Numbered from the stretch's first letter, positions 38,184-48,097 are shown. The stretch is 64,000 nt of DNA from Leptospira jelokensis (GCF_004769635.1 NZ_RQGH01000024.1:68557-132556), one strand, 5' to 3'. Program-made: numbers and translations. Notes: generated by a model from the sequence alone, not told the origin.

Positions 38184-39270
38184 GAATTCCTTTGATCACA
38201 CTCCGAGCGATTTTCTTTTGGAAGGTTTTATCTCGGAGTTTTTTACTTTCTTCGGGGTTTGTCAGATACCCCATTTCCACAAGTACAGCAGGCATAAGGC
38301 TTCCTCGCAAGACGGAAAAATCTGCCTTTTTCACTCCTCGGGAAGGAATTTCAGGGCTTAAGGCCTTTTCGTATTGCTCAGCCACTGCATCGGCTAATTT
38401 TTTGGACCGCCTTTGGGTCACACTGGATAGCATTTGGGACTGGATTTCTGCGACCACTGGGTTTTTGTGTTTTCCAATGGTTCGGTTTTCTAAAAGGGCA
38501 GTTTCCCTCGCCGCTTCCGTGCTAGGACTTTGGGAAAGGTAGTACACTTCAAAACCAGCTGCTTTGTCAGAAAGCGAAGCATTGCAATGGAAGCTGATAA
38601 AAATCACATCCCTTGTATCAGCTAAGACGCGGTTGGCAAACTTAGAACGGTCTTCTAATTCCACAAACCTGTCATCCTTTCTTACCATCTCCACTCGGAT
38701 CTCAGGGTAGTACTTTCGGAGGTACAAATAAGTATACCTTGCTACCCCAAGGCTTACCTCTTTTTCGTAATAACCTGTATGGTCGGCAGTCCCTGGGTCT
38801 TTGCCCCCATGCCCTGCGTCAATGACGATGGCCTTCACTCCCAAACTTCGTTTGGGAACGGTTTCTTTTGGAATGAGCACAAGGAGTTCCGATTCTTTGA
38901 ATTGGTAACGAACATCGTAAGCAATCAAATTGAGTAAAACTGCCTCAACCATATCCAATGGAAGGTACACTTCGTCCTCTTTTTTTAAAATGGCTTTGGG
39001 GAGTTTGTAAATTTTCCCATCCAAGGTGTAAAAACTGCTCCCTATCCGAAATTGTAAGTTTCCTTGTGGGGTATAAATCCCACCGACACCTGTGTATTTT
39101 TTTAGTTTGGTGGAAAGTTCAGGTAAAATGGATTTGAGATCGGAAAAGGCAATGTAGTTCCCTTTCCCGTAGATCGGAAGTTTGGCGACTTCTCCTCTAA
39201 CGAGACTAGGGATACAGAAAAGAAAAAGTAGGATTAATCTTTTTTGAAAATTGAAAGGATTCGTTTCCAA
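38158..39270 (-). CDS. N-acetylmuramoyl-L-alanine amidase (Amidase_3)
   Basis: 370 residues. A signal peptide covers about 10-26 (ending VRGE). An N-terminal AMIN-like/copper-amine-oxidase-like domain spans about 30-130. The amidase domain has zinc ligands in IVIDAGHGGKDPG (His), YYEKEVSLG (Glu) and FISFHCNAS (His). The catalytic Glu is in VLVEMGYLTN. It cleaves peptide stems from peptidoglycan, probably during cell separation. The start overlaps the helicase gene end by 37 bases. Confidence 0.93.
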   Translation of the reverse strand: METNPFNFQKRLILLFLFCIPSLVRGEVAKLPIYGKGNYIAFSDLKSILPELSTKLKKYTGVGGIYTPQGNLQFRIGSSFYTLDGKIYKLPKAILKKEDEVYLPLDMVEAVLLNLIAYDVRYQFKESELLVLIPKETVPKRSLGVKAIVIDAGHGGKDPGTADHTGYYEKEVSLGVARYTYLYLRKYYPEIRVEMVRKDDRFVELEDRSKFANRVLADTRDVIFISFHCNASLSDKAAGFEVYYLSQSPSTEAARETALLENRTIGKHKNPVVAEIQSQMLSSVTQRRSKKLADAVAEQYEKALSPEIPSRGVKKADFSVLRGSLMPAVLVEMGYLTNPEESKKLRDKTFQKKIARSVIKGIHEYASAKD

Positions 39271-40838
39271 ATCGATTGTTTCTGTTTTTTAGATTGTTTC
39301 ACTTCGTTGATGTCGAAGAGATTCCGTCTTGGGTCATTCTTTTGGTACGACTTCCCTTGTTCTTTCTTTTTGTTTTGGTGTTTGCCTTTCCCATCTTTTG
39401 GTGGGTGGCCATGTTTGAATTCATGGTGGGTCATCTTGGCTGGGTGTTTGTGGCCTTCATTGGCAGGGCCATGGGAATGACCTCCGGGATGGCTCATCTT
39501 CGCAGGAGGGTGTCCTCCCGATTTCCCTTTGTGACGGTTCCTGTCACCTGACCTATGTTCGTTACGGTCACCACTGCGTTCCCCTCGGCCTTGGCGGTCT
39601 CCTTGCCTTGGTTTTCCACCCCGACCACCTCGTTCGCGGTCTTGGTATTTTTTTTCGCCAGGGATCACTTCATCGGCAAATACTGGAGTGAATTCACCGG
39701 TTGGGAATTCCAAATACTCTTCTCTGATTTCCCCCACAGGGATTTTGGAATTGAGGTATTTTTCGATGCGTTCCAGTTCCGTATAATCGGTTTCAGAACA
39801 AAGTCCAATCGACTGCCCCTTCCTTCCAGCACGAGCTGTACGACCAATGCGGTGTACGTAATTTTCAGCATCTTGCGGAAGGTCGTAGTTATACACCACA
39901 TCAATGTTTTCTATGTCGATCCCACGAGAAGCAACATCAGTTGCGATGAGGTATTTGTATTTACCTGCTTTAAAATCACGAAGCAGTCGGATTCGTTTTT
40001 TTTGGTCGAGTTCCGAAGAAAGCCCCGTTGCGGTGATTCCGTATTTGCGGAGAACTGAAACAATCTTTGGGATGTTCATTTTATAGTTCGTAAAAATGAT
40101 CCCAAGACCCTCAATTTGATCGTTTAATAACGAATTGACGAGGTAAGGGAGTTTTTCCTCTCTTCCCAAATGTAAGAGGGTTTGGTCAATCCTTTCCGTA
40201 ATGACTTTTTCTGGATTGATATGCACCTCAATCGGTTCATTCAAATATCGGCTTGCCAGTCGCACCACTTCATAACTGAGAGTGGCACTAAAGAGGAGGG
40301 ATTGTTTTCTGTTTTTGCATTTGTGGAAGATGTACTTGAGGTCTTGGACAAAACCCATATCGAACATTCTGTCCGCTTCATCGAGGATCACCACTTTGAT
40401 ATTTTCCAAAGAGAGACCGTGGTTTTTCACAAAGTCAATGAGCCGACCGGGTGTTGCCACAATGATACAGGCTTTGTTGCCAAGTGCTTGTTCTTGGGAC
40501 TTGTAATCCGTTCCACCAATGATGGTTGCCACACCAAAGTCTGTGAACTCGAGGAGTTTTTTTGCTTCTTCTGCAATTTGGATCGTGAGTTCTCTTGTGG
40601 GTGCAAGGACAAGTGCATACGGAAGTGCTTCCTCTTCCTCTGCCGAGAGAAGTCTATGCAAAGTGGGAAGTAAAAATGCCATTGTTTTCCCCGTTCCCGT
40701 TTGGGCAAGACCTGTGAGGTCATTGCCTTCCATGGCGAAGGGAATGGATTTGGCTTGGATGGGAGTGAGCTCAGTATAACCGATTTTATCGAGGGCTTTT
40801 TTTAGAGACTCATGGAAAGGTAATTCGTTAAATTTCAT
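39234..40838 (-). CDS. DEAD-box RNA helicase with a His/Gly/Lys-rich tail
   Basis: 534 residues. All helicase motifs are present: GLAQTGTGKT (I), PTRELTIQ (Ia), VVILDEADRMFD (II), FSATLS (III), TDVASRGIDIE (V), HRIGRTARAGRKG (VI). A C-terminal tail of about 130 residues (from about 395) is rich in Gly, Arg, His and Lys, with repeats such as HPPAKMSH and HPAKMTHH. Such tails aid RNA binding. It likely acts in ribosome assembly or RNA decay; the exact RhlE/CshA class is unclear. Confidence 0.93.
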   Translation of the reverse strand: MKFNELPFHESLKKALDKIGYTELTPIQAKSIPFAMEGNDLTGLAQTGTGKTMAFLLPTLHRLLSAEEEEALPYALVLAPTRELTIQIAEEAKKLLEFTDFGVATIIGGTDYKSQEQALGNKACIIVATPGRLIDFVKNHGLSLENIKVVILDEADRMFDMGFVQDLKYIFHKCKNRKQSLLFSATLSYEVVRLASRYLNEPIEVHINPEKVITERIDQTLLHLGREEKLPYLVNSLLNDQIEGLGIIFTNYKMNIPKIVSVLRKYGITATGLSSELDQKKRIRLLRDFKAGKYKYLIATDVASRGIDIENIDVVYNYDLPQDAENYVHRIGRTARAGRKGQSIGLCSETDYTELERIEKYLNSKIPVGEIREEYLEFPTGEFTPVFADEVIPGEKKYQDRERGGRGGKPRQGDRQGRGERSGDRNEHRSGDRNRHKGKSGGHPPAKMSHPGGHSHGPANEGHKHPAKMTHHEFKHGHPPKDGKGKHQNKKKEQGKSYQKNDPRRNLFDINEVKQSKKQKQSIWKRILSIFKKD

Positions 40839-40846
40839 ATTGGATT

Positions 40847-41680
40847 TCAGTATTTTCTTTTTCTGGCAATCAGTTCGATGGTATCACCATAAGCAAATTG
40901 GTTTGCATACAGTCGATACAGCCATTCGGGGAGTTTGCCTCGTAGGCCTAAATCCCGGTAGGAGTGATACGACATAGGTCTAACATAGTTCACGTCAAAG
41001 CCAAGGATTGACAAGAGTTTTTTCAGAGAGTGGACAGAGTAGTCAAAAAAGTGGTCGGAGGGGTGGGTGCGAAACCATTCATTTGGATTTGTTTGGAAAC
41101 TTGGCCCAAAACTAGAAGGAACCGCAAGGTACAAAAACCCACCAGGCTGTAACCAGTGGTTCAACCGTTTCCAAATACCGTCAATATCGGCAAGGTGTTC
41201 GATCACAAAAAAGGCAGCGATCACAGAGAAGGAATCTTTCCAATCCCCTTCCCCAAAAGAAAGCACAGAGCGCCTTTCCACATCAAGTCCAAGTTTGGTT
41301 TTTGCGTATTCCACTTCTTTTGGTGAGAGTTCGAGTCCCTTGGTTTTGAATCCGGCAATCCTTGCTTCATCTAAAAAAAAACCAGCAGCCGATCCAATTT
41401 CCAAAAGGGAATGGTTTTGAAACGTTTCCTTCATGGTGGGATGACCTTCTCTGAATGGAACCAAATTGGTCAAATTAGCGAGGCGACGTTTTGCCATCGC
41501 ACGAAGGTTTATTTCATCTTCATAATAAGACTTTTTGTATTGGGACATGTATTCTTCCATGAAGTAACTGTCCCCATACTCCCTTTGTTTTGCGGGCAAA
41601 TATCGCAAAACTCCGGTATGACGGCAAATTTCGTAAAATTCTGGGAATTTAGGATGTGGGATGAATTCAAACAAACTCAA
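40847..41680 (-). CDS. class I SAM-dependent methyltransferase
   Basis: 277 residues. The SAM-binding motif I is LLEIGSAAGFFLDEA near 92-106, with an acidic residue GLELSP in motif II and the UbiE-like VIAAFFVIEHLADIDGIWKR. The C-terminal block YLAVPSSFGPSFQTNP is typical of methyltransferases of type 11/23. Substrate unknown. The ATG overlaps the TPR gene stop as ATGA, so they are coupled. Confidence 0.87.
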   Translation of the reverse strand: MSLFEFIPHPKFPEFYEICRHTGVLRYLPAKQREYGDSYFMEEYMSQYKKSYYEDEINLRAMAKRRLANLTNLVPFREGHPTMKETFQNHSLLEIGSAAGFFLDEARIAGFKTKGLELSPKEVEYAKTKLGLDVERRSVLSFGEGDWKDSFSVIAAFFVIEHLADIDGIWKRLNHWLQPGGFLYLAVPSSFGPSFQTNPNEWFRTHPSDHFFDYSVHSLKKLLSILGFDVNYVRPMSYHSYRDLGLRGKLPEWLYRLYANQFAYGDTIELIARKRKY

Positions 41681-43779
41681 TAAAAGGTTCTCTTTTTGGT
41701 TTCCAAAGATTTTTCGTATTGGGCTCTTGCGGCACGTTTGTTTTCGTAGGCTTCCGACAAACTGGGATTTAAGTCGATGGCCGTTTGGAAACTAGAAAGT
41801 GCCCGTTTGAATTCCCCATTTTTAAAATAACAAACACCTAAATAGTTATGGGCTTTGGAAGAAATGGTAGGTGTAACATCAGAACGTGTGATGACTGTTA
41901 ACTCTTCAATCGCTTTTTCGCGGTCCACAAGAGACCCGGAATCAATGAGAATTTTGGCAAGGACAAGCCTTGATTCCATATCTTCAGGGTCAATGTGTGT
42001 GGCACGAAATGCTTCTTCTTTTGCGCGTTTGGACAAACCAGTATTCCCACTACTTGCATAACTTAAGGCAAGTTTTCTGTGAGCGAGTTTGATTTCTTTT
42101 GGGTCTTTCGCGTTTTCCAAAACATACACTAACATCTTTTCTGCGGCTGGGTAATTTTTCGTTTGGATGTAAACATCTGCCAGTTTCAGCCTTGCTTCAT
42201 AGAGTTCTGGTTTCCAAGCAATCGCCTCTTCATATTCCGAAATGGCTTCAGAAAAAAACCTGTTTTCTAAGTAATAATCCGCTATGGCAAGCCTCGAAGG
42301 AACATGATTGGGATCAAGGGCCTGCGATTTACGTAAGGATTCTATTGCCATGGTTGGTTTCCCTGCATGTAAATAGGAAAGGCCCAAATTATAATAAGCA
42401 GATTGGTTTTTGGGATTTAAGGACAAAGCCCCTTCGAAAGCGGCGATACTTTCCGAATACCGTTCCATTTCATCCAAAATGATCCCCAGGTTGACATAAG
42501 CGGTTTCCGAATACGTATCCCCAGGTGTTAGGCGGATGATCCGACGGAATAGGCTTTCTGCTTCTACAAGTTCCCCTTTTTTATAATAGAGTTCTGCGAG
42601 TGCAAAAAGAGAATCCACATCTGACGGTTTTAAGAGCAGTGCTTTTTTTAAGGCGGTGATTGCCATATTGGTTTGCCCCATGGACAAAAAGGCATCGGCA
42701 ATGTAACGGTATACTTCAGGTTCATTCGCATTTGAATCGAGGGCCTTTTGGAAGTACTTAGCTGCTTCTTCCGGAACTTTTTTCTTTAAATACACCAAAC
42801 CTAAGTTATAGTAAGACTTGGCATCCCCCGTTTTCAATCGGATCACTTCGCGGAAATAGTATTCCGCTCTATCATAATCTTCTCTTTGGTAGAAGATGGT
42901 TCCTAAGTGGCCATAGGACAAAACGGCTGTTTGGGAATTGGGTGCGGTTTGGACTACCTTTTGGAATTCAGCAATGGCTTCGGCAATGTTCCCTTGTTTT
43001 AAATAGCTGATCGCAAGGTTATAGGTGAGCGTGACATCAGTGGGCGCAAGGGCTTGCCCTTCTTTGTACGCTTCGATGGCACTTGTCGGATCTCCAATCT
43101 CTTGGAATAAATTCCCTTGTAAGAGGGCCACCCGGTAATCATTTGGTGCAATTTCTTTCGCACGCTGTGCGGCACGCCTTGCTTCTTCAAATTTCCCTGC
43201 GTGTTTGAAAGCAAGAGACAAATTATAAAATGCAAAATAGTTTTTGGAATCATATTGGATTGCTTTTTCCAATCGTTCTATGGCATTGATGTAACGGCCT
43301 GCTTCATCATACATCACCCCAAGCACAGTCAGGGCAATCGACTTGTCTTCGTCGCTACCTGGTGAATTTAAAAATTCCTCGCAAACAGTTCCCACACGGT
43401 TCACATAACGGTTGTGATAGGCATTGAGGCATGCCGCAAGTTTCGGATTCACCGAATCATCTGGGAGATACGGTTTATCGACAAGGAGGTTTAATGCTTT
43501 TTTGTCTGTGGGTAAGTCTTTAAGGACCCTGGCAATTTCTTCTGGATTTTGTTTTTTTTGTAAGTACCACCAGTAAGCGGCGGTCAAAAACCCAAGGATG
43601 AGGAGGACAAGGAACGACCAAAATAAAAACGATAAAACTGGGCGTCTAACCGTTGTTTCTGATTCATACGTCGTTTCTTTTTCTTTTCCCAGGTTCCTTA
43701 AGTATGGATCTTCCTGGTAATAACTTGGCTTGGAGGTTTGTTCCTCAATGCGAAAGCGGTTTTTTTGGATGGGATCCAT
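41677..43779 (-). CDS. membrane-anchored TPR-repeat protein
   Basis: 700 residues. One membrane helix lies near 48-70 (LSFLFWSFLVLLILGF). It is followed by about 14 TPR-like repeats running to the C terminus, e.g. AVLSYGHLGTIFYQREDYDR, AKSYYNLGLVYLKKKVPEEA and SAYYNLGLSYLHAGKPTMAI. Probably a protein-interaction scaffold on the outer face of the inner membrane. It is downstream of nusB by 8 bases and upstream of a methyltransferase; no specific role is evident. Confidence 0.85.
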   Translation of the reverse strand: MDPIQKNRFRIEEQTSKPSYYQEDPYLRNLGKEKETTYESETTVRRPVLSFLFWSFLVLLILGFLTAAYWWYLQKKQNPEEIARVLKDLPTDKKALNLLVDKPYLPDDSVNPKLAACLNAYHNRYVNRVGTVCEEFLNSPGSDEDKSIALTVLGVMYDEAGRYINAIERLEKAIQYDSKNYFAFYNLSLAFKHAGKFEEARRAAQRAKEIAPNDYRVALLQGNLFQEIGDPTSAIEAYKEGQALAPTDVTLTYNLAISYLKQGNIAEAIAEFQKVVQTAPNSQTAVLSYGHLGTIFYQREDYDRAEYYFREVIRLKTGDAKSYYNLGLVYLKKKVPEEAAKYFQKALDSNANEPEVYRYIADAFLSMGQTNMAITALKKALLLKPSDVDSLFALAELYYKKGELVEAESLFRRIIRLTPGDTYSETAYVNLGIILDEMERYSESIAAFEGALSLNPKNQSAYYNLGLSYLHAGKPTMAIESLRKSQALDPNHVPSRLAIADYYLENRFFSEAISEYEEAIAWKPELYEARLKLADVYIQTKNYPAAEKMLVYVLENAKDPKEIKLAHRKLALSYASSGNTGLSKRAKEEAFRATHIDPEDMESRLVLAKILIDSGSLVDREKAIEELTVITRSDVTPTISSKAHNYLGVCYFKNGEFKRALSSFQTAIDLNPSLSEAYENKRAARAQYEKSLETKKRTFY

Positions 43780-43787
43780 TTTTTATT

Positions 43788-44210
43788 TTAGTGGGAATCT
43801 TTAGGTAAGATCTCCTTCTTATAGAAGGCATCGAGAAGTCCGTTGATGAATTGCGCTGATTCGTCCGTTTCGAATTCCTTAGTCAGTTCTACCGCTTCAT
43901 TGATGACAACGGGTGCAGCAAGGAAAGGTTCCTTTTGCAAACTTAGGATCGACAAACGTAAGATACAACGATTGACCACGGAAATACGCGAAAGTTCCCA
44001 GTTCTCCGAATACTTCTTGATTAGAGTATCGATCGCTTTTCGATTTTCAACCACTCCTTTCACAAGAAAGACAGCATATTCCTTTTCTTCTCGGGTGATT
44101 TTTTTATCGTACCAATCAAATTTCATGGCCCGCTCTGGGTCTGTTCCTACCAAATCGATTTGGTAGAGGCACATCAGGGCAAGGCTACGCCCACGGTGTC
44201 TAGAACTCAT
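43788..44210 (-). CDS. nusB: transcription antitermination factor NusB
   Basis: 140 residues, standard NusB length. Helical fold with [20 protein letters not shown] at the N terminus, then [13 protein letters not shown], and the conserved [12 protein letters not shown] near the C terminus. It binds boxA RNA with NusE (S10) in rRNA antitermination. The start overlaps the ribH stop by 4 bases. The ribH-nusB pair is widely conserved. Confidence 0.94.
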   Translation of the reverse strand: MSSRHRGRSLALMCLYQIDLVGTDPERAMKFDWYDKKITREEKEYAVFLVKGVVENRKAIDTLIKKYSENWELSRISVVNRCILRLSILSLQKEPFLAAPVVINEAVELTKEFETDESAQFINGLLDAFYKKEILPKDSH

Positions 44211-44674
44211 CCGATCTCTTTGAAAAGATTTGCCATTTCGATGGCTGTGGTGGCTGCTTCGTAGCCTTTGTTTCCCGCTTTGGTTCCAGCCCGTTCGATT
44301 GCTTGTTCGATGGATTCTGTTGTGATCACACCAAAAATCACAGGCACCGTTCCATCGGCAACAGATCCTACTTTTGCGGCTTCACCGGAAACCAAATCAT
44401 AATGGGATGTGGCCCCACGGATCACTGCCCCTAGGCAAACGATGGCAGAGAATTGGAATTTTTTCGATTGTAAAACACGTTTCACGGTCTGTGGGAGTTC
44501 AAATGCTCCCGGCACATAGATAACAGTGACATCAGAGTCCGCCACTCCATGTTGCCTGTATGCGTCTTTGGCCCCTTTCAATAGGGACTCTGTGATGAAT
44601 TCATTGAACTTGGAAACGATGACACAATGTTTTTGTCCGTTTCCGATTCGTGTTCCTTCCAATAGTGCTGTCAT
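44207..44674 (-). CDS. ribH: 6,7-dimethyl-8-ribityllumazine synthase
   Basis: 155 residues. Core motifs are [20 protein letters not shown], the VPGAFELP loop, and [17 protein letters not shown] with the catalytic His. It joins the ribityl-pyrimidine and the four-carbon phosphate in riboflavin synthesis. No other rib genes are in the window. The small 50-residue gene at 44698 is just upstream. Confidence 0.95.
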   Translation of the reverse strand: MTALLEGTRIGNGQKHCVIVSKFNEFITESLLKGAKDAYRQHGVADSDVTVIYVPGAFELPQTVKRVLQSKKFQFSAIVCLGAVIRGATSHYDLVSGEAAKVGSVADGTVPVIFGVITTESIEQAIERAGTKAGNKGYEAATTAIEMANLFKEIG

Positions 44675-44697
44675 GTATCCAAGTTCCTAAAGAGGGC

Positions 44698-44850
44698 TTA
44701 TTTCGCAAGACGAATGACAAGGGTAATTTTCCCGTCTGGGTTTTCCACGACTTCAAAACCATCACGTTCCAAAGCCTTTTTGGCTCGGTAAATGGCCAAA
44801 TTCACAACATTGGTTTTTTCTTCCGATTGTTTTTGTGGTTCCCGTTTCAT
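44698..44850 (-). CDS. small conserved-looking protein, unknown function
   Basis: 50 residues from ATG at 44850 with an AGGGGGG binding site seven bases upstream. It is soluble and Lys/Glu-rich, with a helix NVVNLAIYRAKKALERDG and a hairpin-like EVVENPDGKITLVIR. It ends 23 bases before ribH and is too small for most gene finders. Binding site and codon use support a real gene; the function is unknown. Confidence 0.7.
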   Translation of the reverse strand: MKREPQKQSEEKTNVVNLAIYRAKKALERDGFEVVENPDGKITLVIRLAK

Positions 44851-44955
44851 AGGCCCCCCTATCCCTTTAAAGTTCGGAGTGGGACATGGTGAATCTTAAA
44901 TGCCAATGGCTTTACAAGGGAGAATTGTTTTCCTCTTATGTCATATAGGTAGAAA

Positions 44956-45393
44956 ATGAAGAAAAAGAAATCTGTAAAGAAGGCCAAAAAAAGAAAACCG
45001 GTAGTGTATACTGAGAAGGATTTTATCGTTAAACCATCTTCTGTTCCCAATATTGGTATGGGACTTTTCACCAAACAAACATTATACAAGGGTGATACTG
45101 TTGGTTATTACATGGGTAAAATCATTACCGATGAACAAGCAGAATCAAACAAATATGTGGATTCAAAATACCTGCTTTGGATCTGTAAAGATTGGTGGAT
45201 TTACGGGGAAGGGAAAGAGTCAAATTACACCCGTTATATCAACCATTCTTCAAAACCCAATGCAGAACTCATCACTTCTGTCAGATGGAAAACTGCTCGT
45301 TTTAAGGTTTTAAAAACAATTAAAGAAGGCGAAGAGATCTTTTTTGATTATGGAAAGGACTATTGGGACAACGTAGACTTCAAACCGAAGTGA
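44956..45393 (+). CDS. SET-domain protein (putative lysine methyltransferase)
   Basis: 145 residues. A Lys-rich start precedes a short SET domain. Key motifs are the SAM-binding [14 protein letters not shown], the NHS motif in [11 protein letters not shown], and the catalytic Tyr region EEIFFDYG. Bacterial SET proteins of this size occur in Leptospira and other genomes, but targets are mostly unknown. It stands alone on the plus strand. Confidence 0.88.
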   Translation: MKKKKSVKKAKKRKPVVYTEKDFIVKPSSVPNIGMGLFTKQTLYKGDTVGYYMGKIITDEQAESNKYVDSKYLLWICKDWWIYGEGKESNYTRYINHSSKPNAELITSVRWKTARFKVLKTIKEGEEIFFDYGKDYWDNVDFKPK

Positions 45394-45423
45394 ACCGGTT
45401 TCCTTCCTTTGCACCTTACCAAA

Positions 45424-45453
45424 ACCCGCAAAAAACAATTTAATTTTGCGGGT
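45424..45453 (-). terminator. bidirectional-type hairpin terminator between SET gene and GH57 operon
   Basis: A perfect 10-bp stem ACCCGCAAAA/TTTTGCGGGT with a 10-base loop lies between convergent genes. On the minus strand it is followed by TTTT. Confidence 0.65.
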
Positions 45454-45475
45454 AGAATTCCATTTGGGGTTTGGT

Positions 45476-45682
45476 TTATAAAATGCCCTGTCCAAAAGGA
45501 GATGGTTTTTTTGTGACCTGGCTTTTTTCTGCCCCTTCCAGGGTTTCCACATAACGAATGACGGAATCATCCATACGGAACACTCCTTCTTGGGAATCGC
45601 GGTGGTTCCATTGGCAAAACACAATGTTGCCCAATACGAAAAGCGCGGATAGAACTAAGGGAAAACGGTAAAAATTCGTCAT
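45476..45682 (-). CDS. small membrane or secreted protein, unknown function
   Basis: 68 residues from ATG at 45682, supported by GGAGGGTGTTT upstream. The first 24 residues form a hydrophobic leader ending VFC, which could be a signal anchor or a lipobox. The short soluble part has acidic and Lys residues (RMDDSVIRYVETLEGAEK). It is 68 bases after the GH57 gene. No family recognised. Confidence 0.65.
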   Translation of the reverse strand: MTNFYRFPLVLSALFVLGNIVFCQWNHRDSQEGVFRMDDSVIRYVETLEGAEKSQVTKKPSPFGQGIL

Positions 45683-45749
45683 AAACACCCTCCGATCTCC
45701 TCCAGTTTCCAAAACCTGCCCAATCGTGGCAAATTCTTTTAGAATGATT

Positions 45750-47336
45750 CTAACGAAAATCTTCGGGCCGGATGTCAGGGAAAACATTATTTTCTGCTTC
45801 CGCGGCCTCAAGAACTGCCAAATCCAAAGGCCCGTCAAGCATCGCTTCCAATGCCAAAAACAAATTGGTGTGCACATTGGTACGGCGGATGGCATAGTCC
45901 ACCATGGTCCCTGTTTTCATGATAAAGGCCCAGTCGCTACTTTGCAATAATAAGAGTTCCCTTCCCATTTGTTTTAAGATCCGGATTTGGTTTTCGGTTC
46001 CATTGGCAAATTCGTGCACTCGTTTGTGCATCCGAATGCTTAAGTCATGGATGATAGGGTAAATCCAATCATTGCTTGCACCAAGCCATACTTCCCCATA
46101 CCCATTTTCTCCCCAACTCGACATCTTCATTTCCACAGATTGGATCCTTGGGAGTGCACGAGCCGCTTCGAGGGGGTGAGAGAGTTTGATGGTATTTTGG
46201 TTGAAGTGGATTTTTTTGAATAAAAATTCGATGAACTGTGGCCCTTCATACCACCAGTGGCCGTATAACTCCGCATCATACGGAGAAACAACAACTGATG
46301 GTTGTTTGTTGGTAGCATAAAGGTGTTCCGCTTGTTTGATTCGGTTTTGTAAAAAATCTTCTGCATGGTTTCCCACAGCTTCCATTGCCCAGTCAGGGTG
46401 GTAATAATCTTTTTCCGAAGTTTTCCCTGTGATGCGGTAGTACTTGATGCTTGTATTGATGCGGATCCCATTGGAATGGAGGTAAGGTGCGATTTCTTCC
46501 CAAGGAAGGTCATGCCCGATGTCACGGTAGTACTCTCTGTAACGATAGTCCCCAGGATACCCGTCGATCGAACTCCATACTTGTTTGCTACTTTCAGGGT
46601 CTCGTCCAAAGGCAAAGACCCCACTCCCCACTTCCACGGGGGCATACACTCCAAATTTTGGCCTTGGACTTGCGTGTGTGATCCCATGTGTGTCCACAAA
46701 GAAATACCGAAACCCTTCTCGGTCGAGTTCTGTTTCGAGCGATTCCGTATACCCACATTCCGAAAGCCAAATCCCTTTTGGGTCCCTGCCCCAAATGCGC
46801 CGGAATGTTCGCCGGCCATTTTTCAATTGGGAACGAAACACTGACCTTTCCGATTCATAAAATGGCAAAAAGGCATGGGTGGCAGGGCTTGTCATCGCTT
46901 CCAATTCCCCTGATTCAATAAAGGGTAAAAATAACTTCGTCAAATCCCCGTTTGCTTCTTCAAATATGGATTCTGTATCCAAAAAATGTTCATGGTAACG
47001 TGTTGCCAGATACTGTAAGTGTGGATCGTGTTTCGTTCGTTTGGTTTCGTGTTCGGCAAGGGCAATTAAGTTTTTTATGTACTTTCGAAACTGGTTTTGT
47101 AAATAAACATCGGTCAACATCAAAGAAAGAGTTGGTGTGAAAGACATGGTGATCCGAAAGGGAACAGACTCTTTTTTTAAATTCCTAAATACTCTGATGA
47201 GAGGGATATAGGTTTCGAGGATGGCCTCATTCAACCAGTTTTCTTCGATAAAAGGAGTGTCGTAACCAGGGTGCCTAACAAAAGGCAGGTGGGCATGGAG
47301 GACAAAAACCAAATGCCCTTTGACAGTTTGGTCCAT
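45750..47336 (-). CDS. glycoside hydrolase family 57 (1,4-alpha-glucan branching-type)
   Basis: 528 residues. GH57 signatures are GHLVFVLHAHLPFVRHPGYD at the N terminus, GIWLSECGYTESLE near 191-204 with the nucleophile-type Glu, and SPYDAELYGHWWYEGPQF near 319-336 with the catalytic Asp. The C-terminal helical domain fits branching enzymes, not amylopullulanases. It makes alpha-1,6 branches in a glycogen-like polymer. The ATG at 47336 shares one base with the DUF4912 stop (TGATG), a frequent pair in bacteria. Confidence 0.9.
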   Translation of the reverse strand: MDQTVKGHLVFVLHAHLPFVRHPGYDTPFIEENWLNEAILETYIPLIRVFRNLKKESVPFRITMSFTPTLSLMLTDVYLQNQFRKYIKNLIALAEHETKRTKHDPHLQYLATRYHEHFLDTESIFEEANGDLTKLFLPFIESGELEAMTSPATHAFLPFYESERSVFRSQLKNGRRTFRRIWGRDPKGIWLSECGYTESLETELDREGFRYFFVDTHGITHASPRPKFGVYAPVEVGSGVFAFGRDPESSKQVWSSIDGYPGDYRYREYYRDIGHDLPWEEIAPYLHSNGIRINTSIKYYRITGKTSEKDYYHPDWAMEAVGNHAEDFLQNRIKQAEHLYATNKQPSVVVSPYDAELYGHWWYEGPQFIEFLFKKIHFNQNTIKLSHPLEAARALPRIQSVEMKMSSWGENGYGEVWLGASNDWIYPIIHDLSIRMHKRVHEFANGTENQIRILKQMGRELLLLQSSDWAFIMKTGTMVDYAIRRTNVHTNLFLALEAMLDGPLDLAVLEAAEAENNVFPDIRPEDFR

Positions 47337-48076
47337 CAAAGGATTCCCTTACCCGATCCTGATCCATTGGCAAAGGATAAAATCTCATTCGGTTTCGGGT
47401 TTGGGATTTGGTCTCTGTTACCAGTTTGGTTTCTTGGGTTTACATAATAGGCACTTGCATTTTCATCCCGAAAGTAAAACTCTCCCCCAGGACTTTCTGT
47501 AACAAGTCCCTCTTGGATCCATTGGGGGTGGATCCACTCTTTGTCCAAACGGAATGATTCTGTCCCTTGGGGAAGGTCCTTTCCTGTGGCATGTAAGGAG
47601 GGAATCTCTTTCACACCATTGGAAACAAAAATCATACATTGCACGTTTCGAACAGGGAACATAAACTTTAAATAATACGATTCGGTAAAAGGAGGAAGGT
47701 CATACCATTCCACACGGTCACTTCCAAACACATTTTGGTATTCTACCTTCAATCGAAACGTAAGACTATTTGTACTCGGAACATCCAATTCGTTTCTGAC
47801 CCGCTCTAAGGTCGCAGGCGAAAACTTCCAAAAAACAAAGGCTTCTTTTGGAGAACGAACAAGGACTTTGACTAAATCATCTGTGGGGTACGTCGGGTGT
47901 TTGGTGAATTTGGAATCATTGTAAATTTTAGGAAGTGGTTTGGAATCCAAAGTTTTTGTTTCCTTCGGGTTTTCCAGTTTGGATGCAGAGGGAGTTATGT
48001 TTGCATCCTGTTTTGATTGTTTTTGCAATGAGTGGACAGATTTTTTTTTGGCCGCCTGTTTTTTTGCAGCTTTCAT
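47336..48076 (-). CDS. DUF4912 family protein
   Basis: 246 residues from ATG at 48076, where GGAAG lies upstream; ATGs at 48097 and 48124 are also in frame. A basic N terminus (MKAAKKQAAKKK) precedes a linker. The DUF4912 domain includes VKVLVRSPKEAFVFWKFSP and then VEWYDLPPFTESYYLKF. Members sit beside GH57 and glycogen genes in many genomes, which fits the overlap with GH57 here. The function is not established; a carbohydrate-linked role is inferred. Confidence 0.82.
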   Translation of the reverse strand: MKAAKKQAAKKKSVHSLQKQSKQDANITPSASKLENPKETKTLDSKPLPKIYNDSKFTKHPTYPTDDLVKVLVRSPKEAFVFWKFSPATLERVRNELDVPSTNSLTFRLKVEYQNVFGSDRVEWYDLPPFTESYYLKFMFPVRNVQCMIFVSNGVKEIPSLHATGKDLPQGTESFRLDKEWIHPQWIQEGLVTESPGGEFYFRDENASAYYVNPRNQTGNRDQIPNPKPNEILSFANGSGSGKGIL

Positions 48077-48097
48077 TTTTTTTTCTTCCGGCGCCAT

